Source of the DNA: Methanobacterium sp.
GTDB taxonomy: Archaea; Methanobacteriota; Methanobacteria; Methanobacteriales; Methanobacteriaceae
NCBI GenBank assembly: GCA_012838205.1
Contig: DUPR01000021.1
Span: 1-19,531 of the forward strand
DNA length: 19,531 nucleotides
Direction: 5' to 3'
In this document: piece after piece, positions 9,080 through 16,605 of the stretch
Layout: each line of letters begins with the position of its first letter
How positions within the stretch are numbered: the first letter of the stretch is position 1
The notes under the pieces: generated by a model
Told to the model about the DNA's origin: nothing
What the model saw: only the letters and a program-made list of their open reading frames with translations
The model's database searches: none
Translations under genes and position numbers: made by a program

Positions 9080-10303
9080 ATGAAGGCAGATGCAGTTAAG
9101 ATTGGTGAAGGTGTGTACTGGATTGGGGTGATGGACTGGGATATTCGCAGTTATCATGGTTACACTCTAAAAGGAACAACTTACAATGCTTATTTAGTGT
9201 TTGGAGATGATGAAGTAGCAATCATTGATAACACTTATCCTGGTTCTTCTGGACAATTGTGGGGAAGGATTGAAGATGCTTTCCAAAAAGAGGGAAGAGA
9301 TTTGAAAATTGATGTCATAATCCAGAACCATATTGAACGTGACCATAGCGGTGCTCTTTCTGAAATTCACAAACGCTTCCCTGATGCTCCCATCTACTGC
9401 AGTCAAGTGGCGATAAATGGTTTAAAAGAACATTATCCTGTTTTGGCTGATGCAGATTTCCGTCCAGTTAAAACTGGTGACACTCTAGAAGTGGGTGGTC
9501 GTACTCTAGCCTTTTTAGATGCCAAAATGCTTCACTGGCCAGATAGCATGTTCACCCTCCTGGCAGATGAGGGCATCCTGTTTTCCAATGATGCTTTTGG
9601 CCAACACCTCTGTTTCAAGGCACGTTATGATCATGAAATCCCGGAATATGTGTTAATGAACTCTGCTCAGAAATTCTATGCTAACCTAGTAACCCCTGCA
9701 TCTATGTTAGTGCTTAAAAAGCTTGAAGAAGTTGAAAAACTTGGTTTACTCCCTAAAATTAAGATGATTGCACCTTCTCATGGTCAGATCTGGACTGATC
9801 CATTGAAGATCATCACTGCTTACAGTGAATGGGCCACTGGCCAATGTAAGGATAAAGCAACCATTATTTATGACACCATGCATTATTCCACTCGTATGAT
9901 GGCTCATGCTCTGGCTGAGGGGCTTATGAGCCAAGGTGTAGATGTGGCTATGTATTTCTTGCATGATGATGAACGTAGTGAGATGGTGAATGACATCTTA
10001 GATAGTAAAGCCTTGCTGGTGGGTGTTCCAACGATATTCAACGGCCCATACCCCAGTGTTGGAGATCTTTTATACTATTTAGAAGGTTTAAGCTTCCAAC
10101 GCACTGGTATAAAACGGTTAGCCATGACTTTCGGTTCTAAGGGCTGGAGTGGTAAAGGTGCTGTTAAAGTGGCTGAAACCCTGGAAAAATGTGGATTCAA
10201 CGTCCAGGACACCTATGAAGTCAATTACGTGCCAGATGGTGATCAGATGGATGAATGTTACCAGTTAGGGAAAAATATGGGTCTGGAAATTAAAAAGATC
10301 TAA
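9080..10303 (+). CDS. fprA: F420H2 oxidase, A-type diiron flavoprotein
   Basis: FprA reduces O2 to water with electrons from reduced coenzyme F420, protecting the oxygen-sensitive methanogen; relatives reduce NO. The N-terminal metallo-beta-lactamase-like domain carries the diiron ligands H84-x-E86-x-D88-H89 in NHIERDHSG, plus LHWPDSM, the aspartate and histidine of SNDAFGQH and the histidine of APSHGQIW. From about residue 250 a flavodoxin domain begins ([20 protein letters not shown], an FMN phosphate loop), with [13 protein letters not shown] and [12 protein letters not shown] later. There is no rubredoxin or flavin reductase fusion. I start at the ATG at 9080 because GGAGGT (9069-9074) lies 5 bases before it; an in-frame ATG at 9056 would place the ribosome site inside the gene. 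That gives 407 residues, normal for FprA. The unknown gene 58 bases downstream may be co-transcribed. Confidence 0.95.
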   Translation: MKADAVKIGEGVYWIGVMDWDIRSYHGYTLKGTTYNAYLVFGDDEVAIIDNTYPGSSGQLWGRIEDAFQKEGRDLKIDVIIQNHIERDHSGALSEIHKRFPDAPIYCSQVAINGLKEHYPVLADADFRPVKTGDTLEVGGRTLAFLDAKMLHWPDSMFTLLADEGILFSNDAFGQHLCFKARYDHEIPEYVLMNSAQKFYANLVTPASMLVLKKLEEVEKLGLLPKIKMIAPSHGQIWTDPLKIITAYSEWATGQCKDKATIIYDTMHYSTRMMAHALAEGLMSQGVDVAMYFLHDDERSEMVNDILDSKALLVGVPTIFNGPYPSVGDLLYYLEGLSFQRTGIKRLAMTFGSKGWSGKGAVKVAETLEKCGFNVQDTYEVNYVPDGDQMDECYQLGKNMGLEIKKI

Positions 10304-10361
10304 AAAAAATAAAAATCTTCAATCAATTTTTTTTTAAAAAAAAAATATGGGAGGGTAATTT

Positions 10362-10775
10362 ATGAAATCTTTGGAATTTGAAAGTGATATGGACAACGAA
10401 AGGAAGGTGATGGTAGCAATATTCTGGACAAACCGAAAAGCAGCCCGGACTGAAGGTTGTGCTCCCTTTAGAATTACAAAAATCGAAACACCCAACGAAA
10501 CCTACACTCCAGATGGGAGAAAATTGCTCAAACTGAGTAAAGTAGTAATGAAGGATGTTGTGGAATCTCTGGATGCTGGTGAACCGATCCCCATGGAGTT
10601 CAGTATTGGGGAGGAGAATTTGAAGGTAGTGCTAAGTGCAGATTCCTTCTCAGTATCTGTGGAAAAAAGTCCGGAAATTGAAGGGGAGATCATTGAAAAA
10701 TTAAGTATGGAGTTTCCCAAAAAGTATGCCAATTTATGTGACTCATTCAAGCCCAGAGTAGTTCCTAAAGAATAA
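10362..10775 (+). CDS. Hypothetical protein, 137 residues, downstream of fprA
   Basis: I do not recognise this family. The protein is soluble, with no signal peptide, membrane helix or cofactor motif. It opens with a charged stretch (ESDMDNERKVMVAIFW) and seems to be mixed alpha/beta, with a likely C-terminal helix region (IIEKLSMEFPKKYANLCDSF). Two cysteines (about residues 31 and 125) are not in a metal motif. The start is clear: GGGAGGGT (10349-10356) lies 5 bases before ATG. It follows fprA by 58 bases containing an A/T run, and ends before a strong two-way terminator, so it is probably the last gene of the fprA transcript. That suggests, but does not show, a role in oxidative stress or F420 metabolism. 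Confidence 0.8.
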   Translation: MKSLEFESDMDNERKVMVAIFWTNRKAARTEGCAPFRITKIETPNETYTPDGRKLLKLSKVVMKDVVESLDAGEPIPMEFSIGEENLKVVLSADSFSVSVEKSPEIEGEIIEKLSMEFPKKYANLCDSFKPRVVPKE

Positions 10776-10782
10776 AAATTTT

Positions 10783-10814
10783 GAAAAAAGATGTATAAAA
10801 AAAAATCTTTTTTC
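10783..10814. terminator. Two-way terminator hairpin between convergent genes
   Basis: GAAAAAAGAT (10783-10792) and ATCTTTTTTC (10805-10814) form a perfect 10-bp stem around a 12-base A-rich loop. T runs follow on both strands. It lies between the stop of the plus-strand unknown gene (10775) and the stop of the minus-strand CBS gene (10823), so it can end both transcripts. Confidence 0.7.
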
Positions 10815-10822
10815 ATTTTCTC

Positions 10823-11215
10823 TTAAACCTCAAGTGATCTGATTATATCTCCATCTGAAATAATGCCAACTAGTTTATTGTTATCCAATACCACTAATTG
10901 ATTGATAATCCCCTCATCAGAGCCATGTTTATGCATTTTACGTACAGCAGTCATTAGATCATCTTCAGGTGACACATGCACCACTTGTTCGACCATCACT
11001 TCTTCTACTGTGGTTCCGAGTTCGTATTTGTCTAGTATGAGGTTATGGCCTAAATCAGTGGCCGTGACAATTCCTACCAGTTTTTCTCCATCCAGTATTG
11101 GTAGTGAACTTATTTTATGTTTCATAAGTTTTTCAAAGGCAAATACAACATCTTCAGTGGGAGTTACAGTTATAATCTCCCGCCTCATCACATCTTTAAC
11201 CTTTAGTTTCAACAT
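10823..11215 (-). CDS. CBS-domain pair protein
   Basis: The 130-residue protein is almost exactly two CBS motifs, forming one Bateman module that usually binds adenosine nucleotides such as AMP, ATP or SAM. Motif 1 runs from [18 protein letters not shown] to [14 protein letters not shown]; motif 2 from [18 protein letters not shown] to [14 protein letters not shown]. Both keep the typical G-I-[VI]-[ST]-x-x-D phosphate-contact pattern. There is no catalytic or DNA-binding domain, so it may regulate a partner. I choose the ATG at 11215, since GGAAGTGA (11221-11228) lies 5 bases ahead; the in-frame ATG at 11230 lacks a site. This start lies inside the end of the 2-phosphoglycerate kinase gene (20-bp overlap, different frame), so translation is probably coupled and its partner may be that kinase or its pathway. 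Confidence 0.88.
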   Translation of the reverse strand: MLKLKVKDVMRREIITVTPTEDVVFAFEKLMKHKISSLPILDGEKLVGIVTATDLGHNLILDKYELGTTVEEVMVEQVVHVSPEDDLMTAVRKMHKHGSDEGIINQLVVLDNNKLVGIISDGDIIRSLEV

Positions 11216-12110
11216 TGTCTTCACTTCCATAGGTCTTGGTTATTTCTTCAATAATGGATTCAAGGGTAGTTGTAATATCTATATTTTCAATAACCGGAAT
11301 ATGGTACTTGTTAGCTTGGCTTTCGAAGTATTTGTGGGTTTTTCTGATAGCTCCGAAATAATTCATATACCTTTCCAGTGGCCTTCTAGCCCATTGTTGG
11401 CGACATCTTGAGTAAAATCTTCCTTTGTGAACATCTTCATCTTCCAATGTTAAAACGAACATATGTACATTATCCCTGGAAACCAGATCTTCCCTTATAA
11501 AACCAGGAACTATGTGCACCCCTTCAATGACTATGCTAATACCTTCAGTGATGGAACGTTCTATTACTGCCTCCACACCCACACTAACAGTGTCCACATG
11601 GTCTCTGAAACCGATTAGAATCTCATCCAGTTCAGGTGGTGGTGGTATGCGCAGTGAACGATAGGCAGTGTAGCTGGACTCGTATATGGTGGGTAGAAGT
11701 TCTTTGGATGATGTTTTTCGCATAACCTCTCGGATCATGTCAGTGCTGATCATATGACGGATTCCCAGTTGATGAGCTACCTCGAATGCTATAGAAGAAG
11801 TTCCGGTTCCTGACGAACCACCAACCAGTATCACTAAAGGGTCCTGACATTTCCTGATCCTTTTCCAAAGGCCATATTGAGTTGCTATTTCACTGTCTTC
11901 TTCTTTAAGCCTTTGGCGGACAATTGTTATTAAATCATCCAGTTTAATAAGGGTAACACCCTCTTTTTTGAGTTGGGCTTCGATCTGTGAAGAGAAGGTG
12001 TAGGCCTTATTGGGATCCATTTCCGCACGGGTTAAAGATCTTGCTAATACTCCCTTCGAAAATGGTTCCCTGTATTTTTTACCACTTACTTCTCCTTCAA
12101 CCATGATCAT
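11196..12110 (-). CDS. 2-phosphoglycerate kinase (cyclic 2,3-diphosphoglycerate pathway)
   Basis: This enzyme phosphorylates 2-phosphoglycerate to 2,3-diphosphoglycerate, the precursor of cDPG, a solute and phosphate store of Methanobacteriales. Residues about 10-75 resemble an ATP-cone-like regulatory region ([20 protein letters not shown]). A P-loop kinase domain follows with [10 protein letters not shown] at 97-106, then [12 protein letters not shown] and [12 protein letters not shown], a Walker-B-like strand. The normal P-loop lysine is threonine here (GxGTS). R-rich [14 protein letters not shown] is a probable lid. At 304 residues the length fits the family. ATG 12110 has GGTGA (12118-12122) 7 bases ahead; the ATG at 12104 is too far from that site. 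The CBS gene overlaps its end. A phosphoesterase gene lies upstream, separated by 128 bases. Confidence 0.86.
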   Translation of the reverse strand: MIMVEGEVSGKKYREPFSKGVLARSLTRAEMDPNKAYTFSSQIEAQLKKEGVTLIKLDDLITIVRQRLKEEDSEIATQYGLWKRIRKCQDPLVILVGGSSGTGTSSIAFEVAHQLGIRHMISTDMIREVMRKTSSKELLPTIYESSYTAYRSLRIPPPPELDEILIGFRDHVDTVSVGVEAVIERSITEGISIVIEGVHIVPGFIREDLVSRDNVHMFVLTLEDEDVHKGRFYSRCRQQWARRPLERYMNYFGAIRKTHKYFESQANKYHIPVIENIDITTTLESIIEEITKTYGSEDNVETKG

Positions 12111-12238
12111 AATTATCTCACCTCAAATAAGGGGGAATCTAAAAACACAAAAATCAAGATATTATTTGTCACTATCATTTAAAACATTTTCTGTGGTGAT
12201 TTTTTTATCCTCAAAATAACACAAGCCAAAATTCCTGG

Positions 12239-12907
12239 TTAAAGTTTTATAATTCCTGCTTCGATTTCTTCTTTATCTTTAGAATCAGAAATTGTAATTA
12301 AACAAGCATAACCATCTGAAAGTTCTCCAGGATTTATTATTATGGTTTCACCTATTTTATCAGTGCCTCGGGCTTCGTGTATGTGGCCACAAATATTCAG
12401 GGTGGGTTGAAGTTCTTCAATTATCCTACGGATGCTTTCACTACCAACATGTTCCCCTGAAGGCAATAGGTCTGTTTTAGTACCATATGGCGGTGCATGA
12501 GTGATGAAAAGAGTTATTTTTTCGTCTTTAATACTTTCAAGTGCTTTTTTGGCTTCATCATATATCTGGATTTCTTCAAACTCCAGTGGAGTGTTAAATG
12601 GTGTGGGATTAGATCCTCCAAATCCACATAGGCCGATGTTCTTTACCACCATATTTCTAGCATGTAGATTTATGGCTTGGGAATTATCTATATTAACGTA
12701 CACAGATTCTGGATCACAATTTCCGGGTATGGCAAGTACAGGAATTTGGAATGTACTTAATGCATTTAATATGTCTTCAGCCAGTTCTCCTGGGCCGAAA
12801 TGAGTGATATCGCCGGCTATAATTATTAGGTCAACCCGGTTATCTTTAAGATAGGTTATTAAGGGTTTTGCATCTCCGTGTAGATCACTGACTGCGAGGA
12901 TTCTCAT
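12239..12907 (-). CDS. Calcineurin-like metallophosphoesterase
   Basis: A 222-residue cytoplasmic phosphoesterase with all five motif blocks: VSDLHGD (7-13) for D-x-H, AGDITH (about 31-36) for GD, PGNCD (about 60-64) for GNxD, THAPPYG (about 135-141) and CGHIHEARG (about 172-180) for GHxH. These residues bind two metal ions (often Mn, Fe or Ni). NINPGE-like IINPGELSDG near the C-terminus is also typical. It resembles archaeal Icc/YfcE-type phosphodiesterases, whose substrates (cyclic or bis-phosphodiesters) vary, so none can be named. The ATG has a good site GGAGTGA about 9 bases upstream, next to a 12-bp palindrome. It probably heads its own transcript and may read into the 2-phosphoglycerate kinase gene. 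Confidence 0.92.
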   Translation of the reverse strand: MRILAVSDLHGDAKPLITYLKDNRVDLIIIAGDITHFGPGELAEDILNALSTFQIPVLAIPGNCDPESVYVNIDNSQAINLHARNMVVKNIGLCGFGGSNPTPFNTPLEFEEIQIYDEAKKALESIKDEKITLFITHAPPYGTKTDLLPSGEHVGSESIRRIIEELQPTLNICGHIHEARGTDKIGETIIINPGELSDGYACLITISDSKDKEEIEAGIIKL

Positions 12908-12918
12908 TATTAATTCAC

Positions 12919-12951
12919 TCCATTAATGGAATTTTAAGTAATTAGTATTTA
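12919..12951 (-). promoter_or_regulatory. Likely phosphoesterase promoter with palindrome TCCATTAATGGA at leader
   Basis: On the minus strand CTTAAATACT (12942-12951) is a TATA-like box; a transcript would start about 12920-12925. The perfect 12-bp palindrome TCCATTAATGGA (12919-12930) lies at that point and shares its GGA with the ribosome site GGAGTGA, so it could be an operator or could hide the ribosome site. Confidence 0.35.
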
Positions 12952-12982
12952 AGTTATGAGTAAGTTGTATCCATTGTTATAA

Positions 12983-13528
12983 TTATCCGGTGTCTTCTAA
13001 TTGTTCTTTAAAGAATGTTGAAAGTTCTTGGAGACTTTTTTTAAGGTTTTCTTGGTCACCGTATACTGCAATGAAGTGATCTTCTACAAACTCGATTATA
13101 ACATTATGATACTCAGCTATTTCCTGAACCCGGTCTTCTGAGAGCGGTGCTTTGAAGTTGACTCTGATCATTGAAAAACCAGAAGGAGCACCTACCACGA
13201 ACTTGGAATCAGTTTTTTTTTGGGGATATACTTCTTCTCCTCTGGAAGCTTTTAGTAGTTTTTCCATCCAATCATCAGCATAGTCTCCACTGAATTTGTT
13301 CGCCAAGGTCATAAGTGAATCTTGTGCTGATGTTAAAAATTCGTTAATTCGTTTGACTTCCACTTGCCTTTCAGGGTCTGTTGGGTCGACTTTATAGAAG
13401 TTAATAACAGTTTTGGCCATCTGAATGTTTTTAGTGACATTTTTAGGAATTTTTATTCCTTTTTTCCTGAGATCAGTGAGTAGTTCCACTAGAACCAGCC
13501 AGGTTTGTTCGGCAGGTAATTCATTCAT
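12983..13528 (-). CDS. Conserved methanogen protein of unknown function (DUF2096-like)
   Basis: A 181-residue soluble protein. The first two thirds look helical (TWLVLVELLTDLRKKGIKIP, then KRINEFLTSAQDSLMTLANK), and the last third seems alpha/beta (FSMIRVNFKAPLSEDRVQEI and HNVIIEFVEDHFIAVYGDQE), perhaps a small sensory or binding fold. No catalytic motif or cysteine cluster is visible. From memory it resembles the archaeal family DUF2096; I have not searched it. Its ATG overlaps the TGA of the upstream 88-residue gene by four bases (ATGA, 13525-13528), so the two are translated together. GGAAGGT upstream of the ATG acts as ribosome site. Its stop is followed by 75 bases before the phosphoesterase start. 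Confidence 0.82.
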   Translation of the reverse strand: MNELPAEQTWLVLVELLTDLRKKGIKIPKNVTKNIQMAKTVINFYKVDPTDPERQVEVKRINEFLTSAQDSLMTLANKFSGDYADDWMEKLLKASRGEEVYPQKKTDSKFVVGAPSGFSMIRVNFKAPLSEDRVQEIAEYHNVIIEFVEDHFIAVYGDQENLKKSLQELSTFFKEQLEDTG

Positions 13529-13791
13529 AGGTAACCTTCCAGAACCTGTTTGGAACTGTGATTAATTTTGGCGTCTGCAGTTTTAAGCTCCTCTTCGATT
13601 TGTTTAAAATCAGTGTAAGAATCTAAAAACAGGACGTGAAGACTTTCTGTGCCTTTGATCTCCAAAATTGCAACATCATCATCATTTTTGATTGTTTTAT
13701 TTTCTATAGATGCCTTATATTGTACAAAAGGACCATATTTCTCGGGTAGTTCTTTGAATTTAAAAACTCCGGCTAAACTAGCAATGAACAA
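13525..13791 (-). CDS. Small conserved methanogen protein (DUF749-like)
   Basis: An 88-residue acidic soluble protein starting FIASLAGVFKFKELPEKY, with a beta-rich middle (DDDVAILEIKGTESLHVLFL) and a helical C-terminal part (FKQIEEELKTADAKINHSSK). I think it belongs to the methanogen family DUF749 but could not check. The start is a TTG at 13791: GAGGTG (13797-13802) lies 5 bases upstream and no ATG or GTG is available. A TATA-like ATTTATAGT lies on the minus strand at 13834-13842, giving a leader of about 20 bases. It overlaps the next gene by four bases, so the two form a coupled pair whose products may work together. Confidence 0.82.
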   Translation of the reverse strand: MFIASLAGVFKFKELPEKYGPFVQYKASIENKTIKNDDDVAILEIKGTESLHVLFLDSYTDFKQIEEELKTADAKINHSSKQVLEGYL

Positions 13792-13878
13792 AAAAACACC
13801 TCTTTTACGAATCTTACTTAATGTTTGTAATTTACTATAAATTAAAATTAGTATTTTGAAAAATAAAAAACTTTGGAT

Positions 13879-13917
13879 AAAAAAAAGAAGTTATAGGGGA
13901 GAATCTGTTTATTCTCC
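13879..13917 (-). terminator. Terminator of the hdrCB transcript
   Basis: On the minus strand GGAGAAT-AAACAG-ATTCTCC (13917-13898) makes a perfect 7-bp stem that includes the hdrB stop codon, followed 11 bases later by a run of eight T (13886-13879). Confidence 0.55.
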
Positions 13918-14814
13918 GCCAGTTATTTCATCCAGTTTTTTGAGAGCTGGGTCAGTGCTGATTTGGTGAGCGTCTACTGTTAGGTCATCTTTGCTGACAC
14001 CCATTGCCATCCCATATAACTGAGCTAAGTGGAAAACTGGTATGTTAAAGTCAGTTCCAAATTTCTCGTTTGTCTCCACTTGTCCAACGTCAAATTGAAG
14101 GTGGCAGAATGGGCAAACATTGACTATGGCATCTGCACCGGCATCTCTCATGTTGGTGAGTTTTTCTTTGGTGAAATCAGCGGTTACATCGATATCTCTG
14201 GATCTTAATCCTCCACCTGCACCACAGCACATCATTTTGTCTTTGTATGGTACGGATTTGGCACCAGTAATTTCTACCAGTTCATCAAGTATGGTTGGTT
14301 GTATAGGATCATCGATACCTATTTCTGAGCTAGGTTTCAGGAAGTGACATCCGTAGTGTACAGCCACGTTGAGGTTCAGTGGTTTGATCATCTTTTCAGA
14401 GAGTTTTTCAAGTCCCACATCGTTGTATAGGATTTCAGCAAAGTGTCTGACTTCTATTTCACCCTTGTATTCTCGGCCGACTTCTGCCAAGACCTTGTTG
14501 ATCTTTTCTTTCATTTCCGGGTCTTCGTGTAGCATGTGGTTGGTTTCAAATAGTGATCCGAAACATCCGTTACACTCAGTCATAATGTCATTTCCCTGTT
14601 CTTCGGCAATGGTGAGGTTTCGGGCAGCAATGGAAGCCCATGTGGTTCTGTCAAATGAACCAAATACACCGGGAGCAGGGCAGCATGATGCTCCTTCCAT
14701 GTCTTTAAGACCCACATCTAATGCGTCGAAGAGTATTCGGGTAGCTTTTTCGATACCAGGGTATCGGTTGTTCATGATGCATCCTAAGAAGTATGCAAAT
14801 TCTTGTTCAGCCAT
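13909..14814 (-). CDS. hdrB: CoB-CoM heterodisulfide reductase subunit B
   Basis: HdrB holds the catalytic site where the CoM-S-S-CoB heterodisulfide is reduced in the cytoplasmic HdrABC-MvhADG electron-bifurcating complex. Both CCG domains are intact: C12, C44-C45, C81, C84 and C156, C196-C197, C234, C237, the ten cysteines that bind two noncubane [4Fe-4S] clusters. Their spacing matches the solved HdrB with a constant shift of three residues, as I recall. I place the start at ATG 14814 (301 residues), because AAGGTGAT (14819-14826) lies 4 bases upstream; an in-frame GTG at 14823 would overlap that site. The hdrC stop is 10 bases before the ATG, so the two genes are co-transcribed. HdrA is not in the window. 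Confidence 0.96.
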   Translation of the reverse strand: MAEQEFAYFLGCIMNNRYPGIEKATRILFDALDVGLKDMEGASCCPAPGVFGSFDRTTWASIAARNLTIAEEQGNDIMTECNGCFGSLFETNHMLHEDPEMKEKINKVLAEVGREYKGEIEVRHFAEILYNDVGLEKLSEKMIKPLNLNVAVHYGCHFLKPSSEIGIDDPIQPTILDELVEITGAKSVPYKDKMMCCGAGGGLRSRDIDVTADFTKEKLTNMRDAGADAIVNVCPFCHLQFDVGQVETNEKFGTDFNIPVFHLAQLYGMAMGVSKDDLTVDAHQISTDPALKKLDEITGGE

Positions 14815-14824
14815 AATAATCACC

Positions 14825-15733
14825 TTAATCTATTGTTTCTGTATCCCAGTTGTATCCGATTAGGTTGTCAAATCCAGTGACTTTAACTATGCCTTGGACT
14901 TCCTCTAGGGCTCCTGGGAAGCTGTGGGTTGTTGGTGGTAGTTCGTCTAGTCCCACTCTTTTTCTGAGTTCTTTAGTTGCTGGGTTAATTGGTACACCGT
15001 GACCGGTGTTGATTACGAAACTTCCCACCATTTTGTGTGCTTGACCCATGTAACCTGCTTGGGCAGCGTAGTTTCGCACGATTTTTACAATGTCCACAAT
15101 TTTAATACCTCGTGGGCATCTTTCTTGACACTCATAACAGGTGGTACACATCCATATGCTGTCATCAGAAATAACATCATCTTTTAATCCCATTACGGCT
15201 CTTCTAACTAATTGTCTTATCCGGTATGGTGTTCTTCTTCCTGATGGACAGGCAGCAGTACAAGTACCGCACTGGAAACATATTGCCACTGTTTCTGCGC
15301 CAGCATCCATGATTTCCTGTTTGAAATTTTCATCTACATCTGAACGAGTTACTATGGTTCGATCCTTTTGCAGTAAAGTCATACTCTCACTCCTTTCTTT
15401 TTTAGGTTCATCTTCTGATTTGACTGACTCCTTAACTTCAGCCTTTTCCGGTTTATCTTTTTTAGTTTCGGTTTTAATTTCTGTTTTTTCTGTACTGGTT
15501 GTTTTTTTGGTTTTTTCTGGCTCGGTTTTTTCGGGTTTGTCTTTAACAGATTTTTCAGTGTCTGCTTTTTTGGTTTCCTTGGATTTTTCTTGAACTTCTT
15601 TGGCATTCTCTGGTACTTTAGTTTCTTTTTCATCAACCGGGGGCTTGCTTTCCTCTGATTTCGTTGATTTATCTTTCTCTTCTGGCTCTTTTTCGCCACC
15701 AAACACATTTTTCAAGCGTTTTAAAAAGCTCAT
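14825..15733 (-). CDS. hdrC: CoB-CoM heterodisulfide reductase subunit C with long disordered N-terminal extension; second start at 15382
   Basis: The C-terminal 185 residues are a normal HdrC, which passes electrons from HdrA to HdrB through two [4Fe-4S] clusters: CFQCGTCTAACP (C35, C38, C41, C45 counted from the internal start) and CTTCYECQERCP (C79, C82, C85, C89). The frame extends 117 residues upstream to ATG 15733, preceded by GGGGTG 8 bases away. The extension begins MSFLKRLKNVFGG, a possible amphipathic helix, then about 104 residues dominated by Lys and Glu with Thr, Ser and Pro, and no Cys, His, Trp or Tyr. At the normal HdrC start, ATG 15382, there is an excellent site AAAGGAGTGA (GGAGTGA complement 15387-15393) 4 bases ahead. 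Both a 302- and a 185-residue product are thus possible. The coordinates given cover the long form. Confidence 0.9.
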   Translation of the reverse strand: MSFLKRLKNVFGGEKEPEEKDKSTKSEESKPPVDEKETKVPENAKEVQEKSKETKKADTEKSVKDKPEKTEPEKTKKTTSTEKTEIKTETKKDKPEKAEVKESVKSEDEPKKERSESMTLLQKDRTIVTRSDVDENFKQEIMDAGAETVAICFQCGTCTAACPSGRRTPYRIRQLVRRAVMGLKDDVISDDSIWMCTTCYECQERCPRGIKIVDIVKIVRNYAAQAGYMGQAHKMVGSFVINTGHGVPINPATKELRKRVGLDELPPTTHSFPGALEEVQGIVKVTGFDNLIGYNWDTETID

Positions 15734-15807
15734 GATATTCACACCCCGGTCATCCTACGGTTCTCTTGGAAAACCATGTGATTTCCAGTTGAAGGTCTGG
15801 TTACTGG

Positions 15808-15857
15808 CATATATAAAGGTTGCTAAAAAATAGCTTAGTGTAACCTTTTGGGTTACA
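15808..15857 (-). promoter_or_regulatory. hdrCB promoter: TATA box plus GTAACC palindrome
   Basis: Minus-strand TTTATATATG (15817-15808) is an ideal TATA box; transcription would start near 15785, giving a leader of about 50 bases to the ATG at 15733. Upstream at 15839-15857 is TGTAACC-N5-GGTTACA, a perfect 7-bp inverted repeat, 21 bases from the TATA box. A third GGTTAC half-site lies at 15799-15804, just downstream of the box. The arrangement suggests a regulator binding on both sides of the promoter. Confidence 0.6.
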
Positions 15858-16250
15858 GTTTTTTTAAATATTTTCAATCAATTTTTATATGAATTGATAT
15901 TGATAAACAGCATTGACCAAATAAATTCACTGTTTTAACACAAGAATATTAATATTATCAAAATAAAGAAGTTAAAATTGCATGTTGGACGTATTATAGA
16001 AAAATTGTTATATTTACTACAGATTTTGAATAAATAATATAATTTAAGTAATAAATAACTTTTATTCTCTCTAAATAACCTGTTAATGATTACACGTGAT
16101 AACTCACAAATTTGTAAATCTTTTCTGATATCAAAACTATCAGGTTCGAGTACTTTCAGTTTTCTAATCGTAACTTCGAGTAGTCACCCTCGCCGATACC
16201 TGCTACCTTCAAAAGGGTGTCATGAAGAAATAATGTTTCTATTTTTGCTT
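15858..16250. other. AT-rich intergenic region with a possible decayed coding fragment
   Basis: Between the hdr palindrome and the small membrane protein there is no intact gene. Positions 16090-16225 are clearly richer in G and C than their surroundings. On the minus strand one frame reads HPFEGSRYRRG, a TGA, then LLEVTIRKLKVLEPDSFDIR and RKDLQICELSRVIINRL before becoming low-complexity. That looks like a remnant of a coding sequence, though an RNA gene is also possible. The rest (15900-16080) is AT-rich and shows nothing. Confidence 0.3.
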
Positions 16251-16502
16251 TCAATTATTTTTTTGAATGATTTTTTTATAAAGTAATTCAATAATGCGCC
16301 CATAAATCCAAAATCCAAATATAAACACTATTATTGTAAAAATCACAAACATTAACAGGAAAGCATTATTATTTAAAATTATGTTTTGATTTGCAAGCAT
16401 GCTATCAAATATCAGACCATCTACAATTTGTATAGCAAAGAGAATTAAATTGAGTACAAAGCCTGCAATCCAATATCTACCGAAATTTTTTCTTAATTCC
16501 AT
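16251..16502 (-). CDS. Small membrane protein with two transmembrane helices, unknown function
   Basis: An 83-residue protein I do not recognise. A short basic N-terminus (MELRKNFGRYW) leads into helix 1 (about 12-33, IAGFVLNLILFAIQIVDGLI), a polar loop with several Asn and Gln (MLANQNIILNNN), helix 2 (about 47-69, AFLLMFVIFTIIVFIFGFWI) and a basic tail ending LYKKIIQKNN. The positive charges at both ends suggest both termini face the cytoplasm. CCTCC complement (GGAGG, 16510-16514) lies 7 bases ahead of the ATG, so translation is likely. It stands in a gene-poor stretch with AT-rich codon use and no partner gene nearby. Confidence 0.65.
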   Translation of the reverse strand: MELRKNFGRYWIAGFVLNLILFAIQIVDGLIFDSMLANQNIILNNNAFLLMFVIFTIIVFIFGFWIYGRIIELLYKKIIQKNN

Positions 16503-16605
16503 TCACATTCCTCCATCAATATTAAAAAAATGATAAATTAATGTTTTAATGTTTAAAGAGTATCTGTCAAAGATATCCCCTACCATTTTTATTAAATGAT
16601 TTAAA

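Noticed and set aside
10902..11411. Plus-strand 169-residue frame
   Set aside because: Antisense to the CBS and kinase genes, both with clear motifs and ribosome sites.
15141..15833. Frames opposite the HdrC extension (15141-15593, 15600-15833 plus; 15379-15708 minus, other frame)
   Set aside because: Low-complexity shadows of the Lys/Glu-rich coding strand with no ribosome sites.
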